Below are positions 1-9,489 of a stretch of DNA of 64,000 nt, piece by piece. Below the pieces are notes generated by a model, which was not told the DNA's origin, did no database searches, and saw only the letters and a program-made list of their open reading frames with translations. This DNA is from Burkholderia singularis (lineage in GTDB: Bacteria > Pseudomonadota > Gammaproteobacteria > Burkholderiales > Burkholderiaceae), in NCBI RefSeq assembly GCF_900176645.1, contig NZ_FXAN01000036.1, forward strand, positions 1 through 64,000. The letters run 5' to 3'. Every line of letters starts with the position of its first letter. The first letter of the stretch is position 1. Both the position numbers and the translations under genes were made by a program.

Positions 1-988
1 CCGCCGCGACTGCGGTGGCGGTCGACGCCACCGTTTGGCCGGCGGCAGCCGGCGCGGCAGCCGCAATAGGCGCCGGCGACGACGCTTGCGCGGCGCTCGA
101 TGCAACCCGTGCGTCGAGCGGCGCTTGCGCGTGCCATGCTGCCGCCGCGCCCGCTTTTTCCGCTTCGCCGGACGCCGTCACGCCAAGCGCGCCGCGCGCG
201 CCAAGCGACACGGCGACATACCCGATTCCCCGCGCCACCAGCTCGCAAGCCGCACGCGCGATCGCGCCGTCGTCATCGCCGAGCGTGCGGCCCAACGCGG
301 CCTCCAGCTCGGCGAGATTCGGCTTGACGAGATCGGGCAGCTCGCGCGGATCGGCGCCCGCCAGCGCATCGGCGAGCGGCGCGCCGCTCGTATCGAGCGC
401 GACGCGCGCGCCCGCGTCATGCAGCATGCGCGTCGCACGCCGGTAAAACGATGCGTCGACGCCCGGCGGCAGGCTGCCCGCGAGCACGAACCAGCGGCCC
501 GGCGCGGCAAGTTCGGCCAGCCGGCGCTCGAGCGCCGCGACGTCGCCGGACGTGGGCCGCGACGTCGCGAGATTGACGTCGGTTGTCTCGTCGCGCGCCG
601 GATCGACGAGCTTCACGTTGATGCGCGTGCGGCCCGCGATCCGCACGAAGCGATCGGCGATGTCCTTGTCGGCGAACATCGCGTCGAACACGGCGCTGTC
701 TTGCGCGCCGAGCAAGCCGGTGGCGATCGTGTCGATCCCGTAGTCGGCAAGACAGCCGGCGACGTTCACGCCCTTGCCGCCCGCGTTGAATTCGAGCGAC
801 TCCGCACGGTTCACGTCACCGAGCGTCAGATTCGCGACACGCACGGTCTGATCGAGCGCCGGATTCGGCGTGACGGTCACGACCGTCGCACGGGGCGTGG
901 CGGCCGAAACACGGGCCGCGTCGGGTTGCACGCCGGCTTTCGAACCGGTGGTTGAATCGGTGGTTGCAGTGGTGGAATCAGCGTTCAT
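1..988 (-). CDS. fruK: 1-phosphofructokinase (PfkB family), 3' end outside window
   Basis: Phosphorylates fructose-1-phosphate made by the fructose PTS to fructose-1,6-bisphosphate in the cytoplasm. The reverse-strand frame is open from the ATG at 988 to the window edge. It shows the PfkB N-terminal motifs TPNPALDQTV and NAGGKGVNVA and, later, VSLGARGALGV. A Ser/Thr-rich stretch of about 35 residues precedes the first PfkB strand. After GARG the frame enters an Ala/Pro-rich stretch of about 50 residues before the edge, so the ATP-binding DTxGAGD signature must lie outside. It sits 20 nt downstream of fruB on the same strand and is surely co-transcribed. The fructose permease fruA would be expected next, beyond position 1. 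Confidence 0.9.
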   Translation of the reverse strand, partial: MNADSTTATTDSTTGSKAGVQPDAARVSAATPRATVVTVTPNPALDQTVRVANLTLGDVNRAESLEFNAGGKGVNVAGCLADYGIDTIATGLLGAQDSAVFDAMFADKDIADRFVRIAGRTRINVKLVDPARDETTDVNLATSRPTSGDVAALERRLAELAAPGRWFVLAGSLPPGVDASFYRRATRMLHDAGARVALDTSGAPLADALAGADPRELPDLVKPNLAELEAALGRTLGDDDGAIARAACELVARGIGYVAVSLGARGALGVTASGEAEKAGAAAAWHAQAPLDARVASSAAQASSPAPIAAAAPAAAGQTVASTATAVAA

Positions 989-1008
989 ATCGGTCCCGAA
1001 ATCGCCTC

Positions 1009-3531
1009 TCATGCGGCCGCCCGCGTATCCGCGGCATCGAGCGCCCGCACCGCGTCGACATCCCCGCAATCGAGCGCGCGCTGCGCGAGCGTTTGCAGCG
1101 CGTCGAGCCGCTCGCCGCGCAGCCGCGCCTTGACTGCCGCGATATCGCGCGCGCTCATCGACAGTTCATCGACGCCGAGCCCCGCGAGAATCGATGCGCC
1201 GAGCGGATCGCCCGCGAGCCCGCCGCACACGCCAACCCACTTGCGATGCCGGCGCGCGCCGTCGACGGTCTGCTTGATCATCCGCAGCACCGCCGGATGC
1301 AGGCTCTCCGCATTGCGCGCCAGCTCCGGATGTTCGCGATCGATCGCGAGCACGTATTGCGTGAGATCGTTCGTGCCGATCGAGAAGAAATCGACGAGTT
1401 GCGCGAAATGATCGGCGAGCGCGGCGGCCGACGGCGTCTCGACCATGATGCCGAGCGGCACCTTCGGCGCCTCCAGTTCCGCGCGCACCGTCTCGGCAAG
1501 CGCGATGGCCTGCCGCGCGTCGTCGAGCGTCGACACCATCGGGAACATGATCGACAACGGCCCATGCTTGGCCGCGCGATAAAGCGCGCGCAATTGCGCA
1601 ATGAACAGATCGGGACGCCGCAAGCACAGACGCACTCCGCGCACGCCCAGGAAAGGATTGGTTTCGTGCGGCAGGTTCAGGTACGGCACCTGCTTGTCGC
1701 CGCCGATATCGAGCGTGCGGATGATCAGATGCCGGCCGCCGCTCGCGTCGACCATCCGGCGGTAGCAGTCGTATTGCTCGTCCTCGTCGGGCGCGTCGCG
1801 GCGCTCGAGAAACAGGAACTCGGTGCGCATCAGGCCGATACCGTCCGCGCCTTGCGCGAGCGCGTCGGCAACCTGGTCCGGCCGCGTGATGTTCGCGCCG
1901 ATCTCGATCACATGGCCGTCGAGCGTCGCGGCGGGCAGCGCACGGTTCGCGCTCGCGCGCTTGTGCTCCTCGATCAGCCGCAGCTGCGCTTGCCGCGCGC
2001 GTTCGGCGTCGCGCGCGGACACGCCGACGAACAGCCGCCCCGCGTTGCCGTCGAGCACGGCGTGCGAGCCGTCGGCAATCTCCAGCAGCTTCGCGCCGCA
2101 AGCGACCGCCGCCGGCACGCCGAGCGTGCGCGCGAGAATCGCCGTATGCGACGTCGGGCCGCCTGCGACCGTGCAGAAGCCGAGCGTCACGGCGGGATCG
2201 AGCTGCGCGGTGTCGGACGGCGTCAGATCCTCGGCGATCAGGATCGAAGGCGCGCCCGCGCCCGCATCGGCGCTGCCGCCCGCGCCCGCTTCACCGAGAT
2301 GCCGCAGCACGCGCCGCGCGACATCGCGCAAATCCGCCGCCCGCGCGGCGAGCAACGGATCGGGCAACGCGGCGAGCCGCGCCGCCTGCGCGTCCGCCGC
2401 GCGATGCCACGCCCACGCGAGCCCGTGGCCGTCGGCGACCAGCCGCGCGGTTTCGTCGAGCAGCGCGGTATCGTTCAACAGTTCGCGCTGCGCGACAAAA
2501 ATCTCGCCCTCGGCTGCGCCGAGGCGCCCCGCCGTCGAACGGGCGAGCGCGTCAAGCTCGGCGGCCGTATCCGCGAACGCCTGTTCGAGACGATGCGACG
2601 CGTCGAGCGGATCGCCCGGGCGGTCCTCGATCTCGAGCGCCGCCGCGCGCAGCACGCGCACCGGCCCGATCACGAGGCCGGGCCCCGCGCCGATGCCGTC
2701 GATCGCCGTCGCCGGGTCCTCCGGCGCCCACAGTGCGGGCTGGGCCTGCTGCTTGCGCGCCTGCGCGGCGGCCGCGCGCGCATGCTCTTCGGCCGCGAGC
2801 GCCTCGATCGTGCGCGCCAGCGCCGCAAGCGCATCGGCCGCATCGACGCCCTGCGCGGACACCACGAGCGCCGCGTTCGCGCCCGCGCCGAGTTGCAACA
2901 AGCTGACGAGGTTCTTCGGGTCGGCCACAACGTTGCCGTGACGCACGCGCAGCGCCGACTGATAGCGCTTCGCGGTCGCAACCCATGCGCTCGCGGGCCG
3001 CGCATGCAGGCCGTGCGGATAGTCGAGGATCAATTCGATGCGATGCTCGTAATCGGCCGGCGTCGCCGCGACCACGGCCGCGCTGCCGTTGCTCGCGCCG
3101 CTGCCGCCGTTTAGCGCATCGACGATCACCTGAGCGTCGCGGGCCTCGAGCAACCGTTCGAGCTGCGCCGGATCGCCGATCAACCGGGTCAGGCGCTGCA
3201 ACAGCGCAATGTGCTCGTCGGACTGCGCGGCGATCGCCACCACGAGCTTCGCGCGCTCGCCGCCCTGCCACTCGACGCCGGCCGGCACTTGCAGCACCGC
3301 GACGCCCGTGCGCCGGATCAGGTGACGATCCTCCTGCAATCCGTGCGGAATCGCGACGCCGCTGCCCAAATATGTATTCGATACCTGCTCGCGGCCAAGC
3401 AGGCTATCGACATAGCCGGGCTCGATGACGCCTGCCGCCGCGAGCAGCGCGCCCGCCTGACGGATCGCATCGTGTTTCGAGTCGGCGCCGGCACCGAGCC
3501 GGACCAACTCCGCAGTAAGCAACGGCGGCAT
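1009..3531 (-). CDS. fruB: Fructose PTS multiphosphoryl transfer protein (EIIA-HPr-EI fusion)
   Basis: Carries phosphate from PEP to the fructose permease through three fused cytoplasmic domains in 840 residues. EIIA-Fru is N-terminal, with its active His near residue 63 in AIPHG. HPr follows, with the active His near 176 in GLHARPA. Enzyme I is C-terminal, with the active His near 462 in GGPTSHTAILAR, the PEP-site segments FFSIGTNDLTQY and LHPAV, and the C-terminal VCGGLAGDP with the conserved Cys. The ATG at 3531 is chosen because AGGAG lies just upstream; a longer open frame reaching 3588 has no such site. First gene of fruBK, divergent from fruR, with a candidate FruR operator about 40 nt upstream. 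Confidence 0.95.
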   Translation of the reverse strand: MPPLLTAELVRLGAGADSKHDAIRQAGALLAAAGVIEPGYVDSLLGREQVSNTYLGSGVAIPHGLQEDRHLIRRTGVAVLQVPAGVEWQGGERAKLVVAIAAQSDEHIALLQRLTRLIGDPAQLERLLEARDAQVIVDALNGGSGASNGSAAVVAATPADYEHRIELILDYPHGLHARPASAWVATAKRYQSALRVRHGNVVADPKNLVSLLQLGAGANAALVVSAQGVDAADALAALARTIEALAAEEHARAAAAQARKQQAQPALWAPEDPATAIDGIGAGPGLVIGPVRVLRAAALEIEDRPGDPLDASHRLEQAFADTAAELDALARSTAGRLGAAEGEIFVAQRELLNDTALLDETARLVADGHGLAWAWHRAADAQAARLAALPDPLLAARAADLRDVARRVLRHLGEAGAGGSADAGAGAPSILIAEDLTPSDTAQLDPAVTLGFCTVAGGPTSHTAILARTLGVPAAVACGAKLLEIADGSHAVLDGNAGRLFVGVSARDAERARQAQLRLIEEHKRASANRALPAATLDGHVIEIGANITRPDQVADALAQGADGIGLMRTEFLFLERRDAPDEDEQYDCYRRMVDASGGRHLIIRTLDIGGDKQVPYLNLPHETNPFLGVRGVRLCLRRPDLFIAQLRALYRAAKHGPLSIMFPMVSTLDDARQAIALAETVRAELEAPKVPLGIMVETPSAAALADHFAQLVDFFSIGTNDLTQYVLAIDREHPELARNAESLHPAVLRMIKQTVDGARRHRKWVGVCGGLAGDPLGASILAGLGVDELSMSARDIAAVKARLRGERLDALQTLAQRALDCGDVDAVRALDAADTRAAA

Positions 3532-3568
3532 CGCGTCTCCTGAATTCAGTCGTTCTAGATGCACGTAT

Positions 3569-3582
3569 TGGAATCGATACCA
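3569..3582. promoter_or_regulatory. Candidate FruR operator in front of fruB
   Basis: TGGAATCGATACCA is a 14-bp near-perfect palindrome (one mismatched pair) with a central CG, as is usual for LacI-family operators. It shares the AATCGAT core with the site at 3739-3750 in front of fruR. Function is inferred from position and symmetry. Confidence 0.55.
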
Positions 3583-3738
3583 CTTCAATCGTCAAGCGTT
3601 CCCCGATTTCCGAAAACTGGGTGAAATGCGCAGCAACCCCATATAGAATAGGCAAACGGCCTGTCCACGACGGGCGGATGCGTGATGAATCACCTAGCAT
3701 TCCGCCACCTGGAATCAGGGTAAATACCGACCAGAAGA

Positions 3739-3750
3739 GAAATCGATTTC
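3739..3750. promoter_or_regulatory. Candidate FruR operator in front of fruR
   Basis: GAAATCGATTTC is a perfect 12-bp palindrome with a central CG, ending 15 nt before the fruR ATG. It matches the core of the site upstream of fruB, which suggests autoregulation plus control of fruBK. Confidence 0.55.
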
Positions 3751-3765
3751 AGTCATTTCAGTCGT

Positions 3766-4767
3766 ATGGCGCTACGAATCAAGGATGTCGCACAAGCCGC
3801 CGGCGTGTCGGTCACGACGGTTTCGCGCGTGCTGTCGAACAACGGTCCGGTACGCGATGCCGTGCGGCAGCGCGTGCTGGCAGTGATCGAACAGCTCGAC
3901 TACCGGCCGAACGCCGCCGCGCGGCGGCTGCGTTCGGGCGATACCGCAACGATCGGCCTGATCGTGTCGGACGTGCGCAATCCATTTTTTACCGAAGTGA
4001 GCCGCGCCGTCGAAGACGCCGCATACGAACATGGCATGCGCGTGATCCTCTGCAACACCGACGAAGATCCGGAAAAGGAAGCGATGTATCTGCGGCTGAT
4101 GGCGAGCGAGCGCGTAACGGGCGTGATCTATTCCCCCACTTACGATGCCGCACGGCGCTTCGATGCGCTCGCGCATGCGTTTCCGGTCGTGATGATCGAC
4201 CGCGCGGGCCCGGCGGGCACGGCCGACGCGGTCACGCTGGATAACCGCGACGCCGCGACGCAACTCGTCGAGCACCTGGTTGCGCGCGGCTACCGGCGCA
4301 TCGCGGGCCTGTTCGGCAATGCGAGCACGACGGGGCGCGAACGGCACGCGGCGCTCGTCGACGCGCTGCGCGGCCATGGGCTGTCCGCCGAAACGGAATT
4401 CGTCGATCCGAATCCGCACGCCGCGCAGGCGCACGTGTCGGCGTGGCTGTCGGGCGACGCGGCGGCGCGCCCCGACGCGATCGTCGCCAGCAACGGGCTG
4501 CTGCTGCTCGGCGCGTATCGCGCGCTGCGCGAACGCGGCGCGCGCGTGCCCGACGATGTCGCACTCGCCGGCTTCGACAACGATGCGTGGACCGATCTGG
4601 TCACGCCCGGCGTGACGGTCATTGCACAGCCCGTCTACGAGATCGGCAGGAATGCGATGCAACTGCTCACGCAGCGGCTAGCGGAGCCGAAGATGTCGAC
4701 CCGGACGCTGGTGCTGCCGGGAGAGCTGATCGTCCGGGGCTCGACAGCGCAACGGCAGCGGGCGTGA
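3766..4767 (+). CDS. fruR: LacI-family transcriptional regulator, fructose repressor type
   Basis: A 333-residue DNA-binding regulator. The N-terminal helix-turn-helix reads IKDVAQAAGVSVTTVSRVLSN, followed by the hinge YRPNAAARRLRSG and a periplasmic-binding-protein-like sensor domain (IGLIVSDVRNPFF, then the C-terminal AGFDNDAWTDLVTPGVT strand). Divergent orientation from fruBK and shared palindromes make fructose-PTS control the obvious role. In FruR/Cra homologues the effector is a phosphorylated fructose; which one acts here cannot be read from sequence. Confidence 0.9.
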   Translation: MALRIKDVAQAAGVSVTTVSRVLSNNGPVRDAVRQRVLAVIEQLDYRPNAAARRLRSGDTATIGLIVSDVRNPFFTEVSRAVEDAAYEHGMRVILCNTDEDPEKEAMYLRLMASERVTGVIYSPTYDAARRFDALAHAFPVVMIDRAGPAGTADAVTLDNRDAATQLVEHLVARGYRRIAGLFGNASTTGRERHAALVDALRGHGLSAETEFVDPNPHAAQAHVSAWLSGDAAARPDAIVASNGLLLLGAYRALRERGARVPDDVALAGFDNDAWTDLVTPGVTVIAQPVYEIGRNAMQLLTQRLAEPKMSTRTLVLPGELIVRGSTAQRQRA

Positions 4768-5213
4768 GCGTGCCTGAGCGGGTGCGGGCAGGTTGACGGC
4801 AGCCGTCGGACTCAAACAGGCAACCTCGCGCGATCGGCTGACATGCGGACGATTAGCCGATGTTTAATCGATGTTTAGCGGATATTTAGCGCAAGGCCAG
4901 GCAAACATTAGCAAATGATGCGGGCTTGAGCCGGTGCCGAACGCACGGCAGGCGCACGCAATCGCAACACGCCAGTTGTCACGAAAACATCGGCCGCCGG
5001 ACGGGTAACCGGCGACGCCCGCGCGGCCATCGGCGGACGCCCGTTTCACCCAAAACCCGGCGATGGCGTCCGCCACCGGCAGCAACTGCCCGCCCGCCGG
5101 CAATCGCGCCGCCCCTCAATGCCCGCCCCTCGCCACGCCCGCACTCGGCAGCGCCGCGTGTTGCGGCGAGCATGTCCGAGGCCGGGAAATCGCGCGCCGA
5201 ACGGCTGCGCGGC
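4768..5213. other. Intergenic region with short tandem repeats
   Basis: No convincing gene. At 4858-4891 there are three degenerate tandem copies of an 11-12 bp AT-richer unit (CGATGTTTAAT, CGATGTTTAGCG, GATATTTAGCG). The rest is GC-rich with no clear terminator. The convergent genes on both sides (fruR and amaB) end here. Confidence 0.5.
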
Positions 5214-6725
5214 TCACACGTCGAACTTCACTCCCTGCGCCAGCGGCAGTTCGCGGCTATAGTTGATCGTGTTGGTCGCGCGGCGCATATAGCTCTTCCA
5301 GGCATCGGAGCCCGACTCCCGTCCGCCCCCCGTCTCCTTCTCGCCGCCGAATGCGCCGCCGATCTCCGCGCCGCTCGTGCCGATATTGACGTTGACGATC
5401 CCGCAATCGCTGCCCGCCGCCGACATGAACCACTCGGCCTCGCGCATGTCGTTCGTGAAGATCGACGACGACAGCCCTTGCGGCACGCCGTTATGAATCG
5501 CAAGCGCTTCGTCGAGTTCGTCGTAGACGAGCACATAGAGGATCGGCGCGAACGTCTCGCGCGTCACGACAGCCGTCTGCTTCGGCATGCGCACGAGCGC
5601 CGGGCGCACGTAATACGCATCCGGATGCCCGACGTCGACACGCTCGCCGCCCTTCACGTCTCCCCCCTGCTCGCGCGCATCGGCAAGCGCCTTTTGCATC
5701 GCATCGAACGACGCGCGGTCGATCAGCGGACCGATCAGCGTGCCGGCATCGAGCGGATTGCCGATCGTCACCGATGCGAGTGCCTTCTCCAGCCGCGGCA
5801 GCAACTGATCGGCAACGCTGCGATGCACGATCAGCCGGCGCAGCGTCGTGCAGCGCTGACCGGCGGTGCCGACCGCAGCGAACGTAACCGCGCGCACCAC
5901 GAGATCGAGATCCGCGCTCGGCGCGACGATCATCCCGTTGTTGCCGCCGAGTTCGAGAATGCTGCGCGCCAGGCGCCGGCTCAGCACCTGTGCGACCTCG
6001 ATGCCCATACGCACGCTGCCCGTCGCGCTGATGAGCGGCACCTTCGGCGATGCGGCAAGCACCTCGCCGACATCACGCCCCCCCAGTACAAGCTGCGTCA
6101 GCCCTTGCGGCACCACACCCGGATGTGTGCGCTCGAATTCGCGCACTGCCTTTGCAAACAGCCCATGACACGCGATGGCCGTAAGCGGCGTTTTCTCGGA
6201 CGGCTTCCAGACGACCGGATCGCCGCACACGAGCGCCAGCGCCGCATTCCACGCCCACACGGCAACCGGGAAATTGAACGCGGAGATCACGCCGCACACG
6301 CCAAGCGGATGCCAGGTTTCCATCATCCGGTGGCCGGGCCGCTCGGACGCGATCGTGAGGCCGTATAGCTGCCGCGACAAACCTACCGCGAAATCGCAAA
6401 TGTCGATCATTTCCTGCACTTCGCCCAGCCCTTCGGACGCGATCTTGCCCGCTTCGAGCGTGACGAGCGCGCCGAGCGCGGCCTTGTGCTCGCGCAGCAC
6501 GTTGCCGAACACGCGCACCAGCTCGCCGCGCACGGGCGCGGGCACCGTGCGCCAAGCGGCGAACGCGCGATGCGCGGCATCGATCTTGCGCTCGACGTCG
6601 GCCGGGCTGTCCACGGCGAGCGTCGCGAGGGTCGCGCCGTCCACCGGCGAGCGTGCCGTCAGCGCGGCGCCTTGCCAGTGGGCGAGATCGACGTCCAGCG
6701 CGGCGAGAATGTCGTTGAATTGCAT
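5214..6725 (-). CDS. amaB: ALDH7-type aldehyde dehydrogenase, probable L-piperidine-6-carboxylate / 2-aminoadipate-semialdehyde dehydrogenase
   Basis: Oxidises 2-aminoadipate 6-semialdehyde to 2-aminoadipate with NAD(P)+. The 503-residue protein has the ALDH signatures ILELGGNNGMIV (general-base Glu) and GTAGQRCTTLRRL (catalytic Cys); the GQRCTTLRRL form is characteristic of ALDH7 enzymes. The ATG at 6725 follows AGAGGAAG at good spacing; the open frame further upstream has no ribosome site. It is the last of three minus-strand genes with the aminotransferase and HglS-type enzyme, which cover the consecutive steps semialdehyde to aminoadipate to oxoadipate to hydroxyglutarate. Substrate is inferred from family and neighbourhood. 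Confidence 0.85.
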   Translation of the reverse strand: MQFNDILAALDVDLAHWQGAALTARSPVDGATLATLAVDSPADVERKIDAAHRAFAAWRTVPAPVRGELVRVFGNVLREHKAALGALVTLEAGKIASEGLGEVQEMIDICDFAVGLSRQLYGLTIASERPGHRMMETWHPLGVCGVISAFNFPVAVWAWNAALALVCGDPVVWKPSEKTPLTAIACHGLFAKAVREFERTHPGVVPQGLTQLVLGGRDVGEVLAASPKVPLISATGSVRMGIEVAQVLSRRLARSILELGGNNGMIVAPSADLDLVVRAVTFAAVGTAGQRCTTLRRLIVHRSVADQLLPRLEKALASVTIGNPLDAGTLIGPLIDRASFDAMQKALADAREQGGDVKGGERVDVGHPDAYYVRPALVRMPKQTAVVTRETFAPILYVLVYDELDEALAIHNGVPQGLSSSIFTNDMREAEWFMSAAGSDCGIVNVNIGTSGAEIGGAFGGEKETGGGRESGSDAWKSYMRRATNTINYSRELPLAQGVKFDV

Positions 6726-6892
6726 CGCTTCCTCTTCAGTTCGGAATGACAACAGGTTGATCGGTGAATGAATCGATTGGACCGCGTTCGCGGGCCGCAT
6801 GCAAGCGCCCCGGCCATTCGGCCAGGCGCCGCGAACCGGCACGCGGCGCTCGCGGACAGCCCCCGCGCGGCCGCCGCCCGCTCGGGCAAGCG

Positions 6893-8191
6893 TCAGCGGC
6901 CGGCCGCGAGCGCGGCTCGCAACCGGCGCACGCCCTCGAAAATTTCCGCCTCGTCCGGCGCCGCGAACGACAGCCGCAAGCTCGCGGTATCCGCAGCGCT
7001 CGCATAGAACGCCGCGCCCGGCACGTACATCACGTTATGCTCGAGCGCGTGCTTGAGCAGCGCCGTCGCGTCGCGGCCGCGCGTGAGCCGCGCCCAGACG
7101 AACATGCCGCCCGCAGGCTCGCGCCACTCGACGTCATCCGGCACGAATTGACGCAGCGCGCTGATCAAAGCGCGGCAGCGATCGCCGTAAGTCCGCGCGA
7201 TCGTGCGCAGATGCACGGCAAGCCGGCCGCTGTCCAGATAGCGCCGGATGGCTTCCTGAGCAAGCGGCGCAGTGCACAAATCGCTCGTCTGCTTCGCGAC
7301 CGTCATCCGGCGCGCAATTGCCTCGGGCGCCACCGCCCAGCCGATCCGCAGCCCCGGCGCGACGATCTTCGACAAGCTGCCGAGATAGACGGTCCAATCC
7401 TGCGCGCCGTCGCAGCCGAGGATGGGCGCGACAGGCTCGCCGGTAAAACGCAGATCGGCATACGGATCGTCCTCGACGAGCACGATCCGCTCGCGCGCGG
7501 CCAGCGCGGCGAGCGCGGCCCGCCGCGCCGGCGGCAAAGTCGCGCCGGTCGGGTTCGCGAACGTCGGCACCGTATACAACAGCTTCGGGCGGCGCTCGGC
7601 GGCGGGCCAAGCGGCAAGCTGCGCGGCGAGCGCGTCGGGATCGACGCCACCGCCGTCGGTGCGCACCGCCACGAGTCTCGCCCCCGCGAGCCGCAGCGCC
7701 TGCAGCGCGGCCGGATACGCCGGCGCTTCGACGAGCGCGGCGTCGCCCGGCTCGATCAGCGTGCGCACGAGCAGGTCGAACCCCTGTTGCGAGCCAGTCG
7801 TCACCAGGATGCGCGACGCGTCGCAATGCACGCCGCGCGCGCTCGCCATCCAATGCGCAAGCGCGCGGCGCAAACCAGGCTGGCCCGCTGTATCGCCGTA
7901 CTGCAGGCACGCGACGGGATCGTCGCGGCACGCATCGGCAAGCGCCGCCGCCATGCCTTCGCGGTCGAACAGATCGGCGGACGGATAGCCGCCCGCGAAC
8001 GAAATCATCCCCGGCTTGCCGACGTGCTTGAACAGCTCGCGGATCGGCGAGCCCTGCGGATCGGCAAACGGCGCGGCGAATGGATAAGCGGTTGCGGGCA
8101 ACGCGCCGGGCGGCGGCACGGCTCGCGCAAACGTGTCGACGCTCGGCGCGGCCGGCTTCGGCATGCGGCGGAAATCGGCGGCAGTCGTCAT
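6893..8191 (-). CDS. PLP-dependent aminotransferase, probable 2-aminoadipate transaminase
   Basis: A 432-residue fold-type I aminotransferase of the LysN/MocR-C-terminal type, without a GntR DNA-binding domain. Visible hallmarks are SFAGGYPSADLFD near the N terminus, TTGSQQGFDLL, YTVPTFANPTGATL, the VEDDPYADLRF cofactor segment and the SLSKIVAPGLRIGW segment containing the Schiff-base Lys. The ATG at 8191 is preferred because GGAG sits 6 nt upstream; a TTG 15 nt further out has none. Between hglS and amaB it would convert 2-aminoadipate to 2-oxoadipate. Confidence 0.85.
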   Translation of the reverse strand: MTTAADFRRMPKPAAPSVDTFARAVPPPGALPATAYPFAAPFADPQGSPIRELFKHVGKPGMISFAGGYPSADLFDREGMAAALADACRDDPVACLQYGDTAGQPGLRRALAHWMASARGVHCDASRILVTTGSQQGFDLLVRTLIEPGDAALVEAPAYPAALQALRLAGARLVAVRTDGGGVDPDALAAQLAAWPAAERRPKLLYTVPTFANPTGATLPPARRAALAALAARERIVLVEDDPYADLRFTGEPVAPILGCDGAQDWTVYLGSLSKIVAPGLRIGWAVAPEAIARRMTVAKQTSDLCTAPLAQEAIRRYLDSGRLAVHLRTIARTYGDRCRALISALRQFVPDDVEWREPAGGMFVWARLTRGRDATALLKHALEHNVMYVPGAAFYASAADTASLRLSFAAPDEAEIFEGVRRLRAALAAGR

Positions 8192-8274
8192 CACAAGCTC
8201 CGGCAAGGGTGGAAATCGACAGCGATGGAGGCGGACGCGGGCTTCAACAAACGGTGCAAACCGCGCCGCTGACG

Positions 8275-9294
8275 CTACGCCGCGGCCGTCATCTTGAAGA
8301 TGCCGGTCGCATTGCCTGCATCGAAGCTCAGATCGAGCGTCGCACGCCCGGTGGCCGCATCGGCGAGCGTGTCACGCGTGATGAATTCGTAGAACGACCC
8401 CGGCACCTCGCGCTCGATATGCGCACCCGACGCGTCGACGAACGCGCGCACCACCGGGTCCGCGCGAAACGCGGTCTGACGCACGCGCCCCGAACGCGAC
8501 ACCTCGACGGCCGGCTTGATCGGCCGGCCGAGCGCGCGTTGCGCGGCGGCGAGCGCGTCGACGTCCGGCACGCGGTCGGTCGCATGGTTGAACGCGTTGC
8601 CCTCGGTCGCGATCCACGCCATCTCCGCCGATTCGGCAAGCAGCGTCTCGTAATCGGCCAGCTTCGGCGTCGCATGCTGGCGGCCGAAACAGCTCACCAG
8701 CACGGGCAGCAGCGCGCACGCGTCGGCAAGCGGCAGCGATGCGTCGCGCTCCAGCTCGGCCAGCGCGGCGAACGAGCGCGGCGTCAGCGGATCGGCCGAC
8801 GTGCCGACCACGTTCGTCACCGCTTGCTGGAATGCGGCGCTGAAGCGCTCCGGATGCAGCTCGCTCACGAAAAACTGCGCGATTTGATCGGGCGCGTCGA
8901 GATGCGCGTATGAGCGGCCGGTCATGTTCAGGCGTTCGAGCGCATAAGTGCCGTTCAGCCGGTAGCCGAGCGGCCGCAGGATTCGCGTGAACGCCGCTTC
9001 CCCCGGCGGCAACGCGCCGCACGACGGCCAGCGCACCGTGCGCAACGCACCGTGATCGAACGTCACCCGGCCGCCGTCGCGGGCGACGTCGCGCGTGTAC
9101 GCACGGCCGGTCGGCACCCGCTCGAGCAGATCCGCGAACAACGCCATATTGAGCGCCTGCGCAAGCTCCGCGCGCGTCACCACGCCCGGCTCGCAACGCT
9201 CAACGCAGCTCGGAACATGCATCAATTGCATCAACTCATCGATCGTCGATGAAGGGAGGACGGTGGCGAGCAAAGCGGCGAGATTCGCGTTCAT
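8275..9294 (-). CDS. hglS: DUF1338/HglS-type Fe(II) enzyme, probable 2-oxoadipate dioxygenase/decarboxylase
   Basis: A 339-residue DUF1338 protein. In Pseudomonas putida HglS converts 2-oxoadipate to D-2-hydroxyglutarate and, as I recall, binds iron through H70, H226 and E294 with R74 contacting substrate. Here FDHGALRTV supplies His81 and Arg85 (same H+4R spacing), FNHATD supplies His237 (156 residues later, the same interval) and FYEFITRD supplies Glu303. The metal site therefore looks intact, but the protein is shorter than the roughly 460-residue P. putida enzyme and ends about 36 residues after the Glu. The ATG at 9294 has a weak ribosome site; a TTG at 9327 is an alternative. Heads the hglS-aminotransferase-amaB unit. 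Confidence 0.82.
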   Translation of the reverse strand: MNANLAALLATVLPSSTIDELMQLMHVPSCVERCEPGVVTRAELAQALNMALFADLLERVPTGRAYTRDVARDGGRVTFDHGALRTVRWPSCGALPPGEAAFTRILRPLGYRLNGTYALERLNMTGRSYAHLDAPDQIAQFFVSELHPERFSAAFQQAVTNVVGTSADPLTPRSFAALAELERDASLPLADACALLPVLVSCFGRQHATPKLADYETLLAESAEMAWIATEGNAFNHATDRVPDVDALAAAQRALGRPIKPAVEVSRSGRVRQTAFRADPVVRAFVDASGAHIEREVPGSFYEFITRDTLADAATGRATLDLSFDAGNATGIFKMTAAA

Positions 9295-9489
9295 CGGATT
9301 TTTAACGAGTTCGGAGGATGTCGGCAATGCGTCGCGGTACAGCGGAATTCGTGCGCAACATCGGCTGCCGCACCGGACGGATTCGGGAGTTGATTGTCGG
9401 CATGCGCCATGCTTGCGGCAACTGATATAAACTCACCACTTCATTCCTAAAACTCATCAACTATTGATCTTTCGATCAGCCAGCCCTCG

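Noticed and set aside
952-3114. Very long plus-strand open frame opposite fruB
   Set aside because: It is Arg/Ala/His-rich with no domain and lies entirely antisense to a protein with all expected PTS active sites. Long antisense frames are expected in DNA this GC-rich.
8275-9294. hglS as a metabolic gene unrelated to its neighbours
   Set aside because: The metal and substrate residues match the HglS spacing, and the adjacent genes supply the preceding pathway steps.
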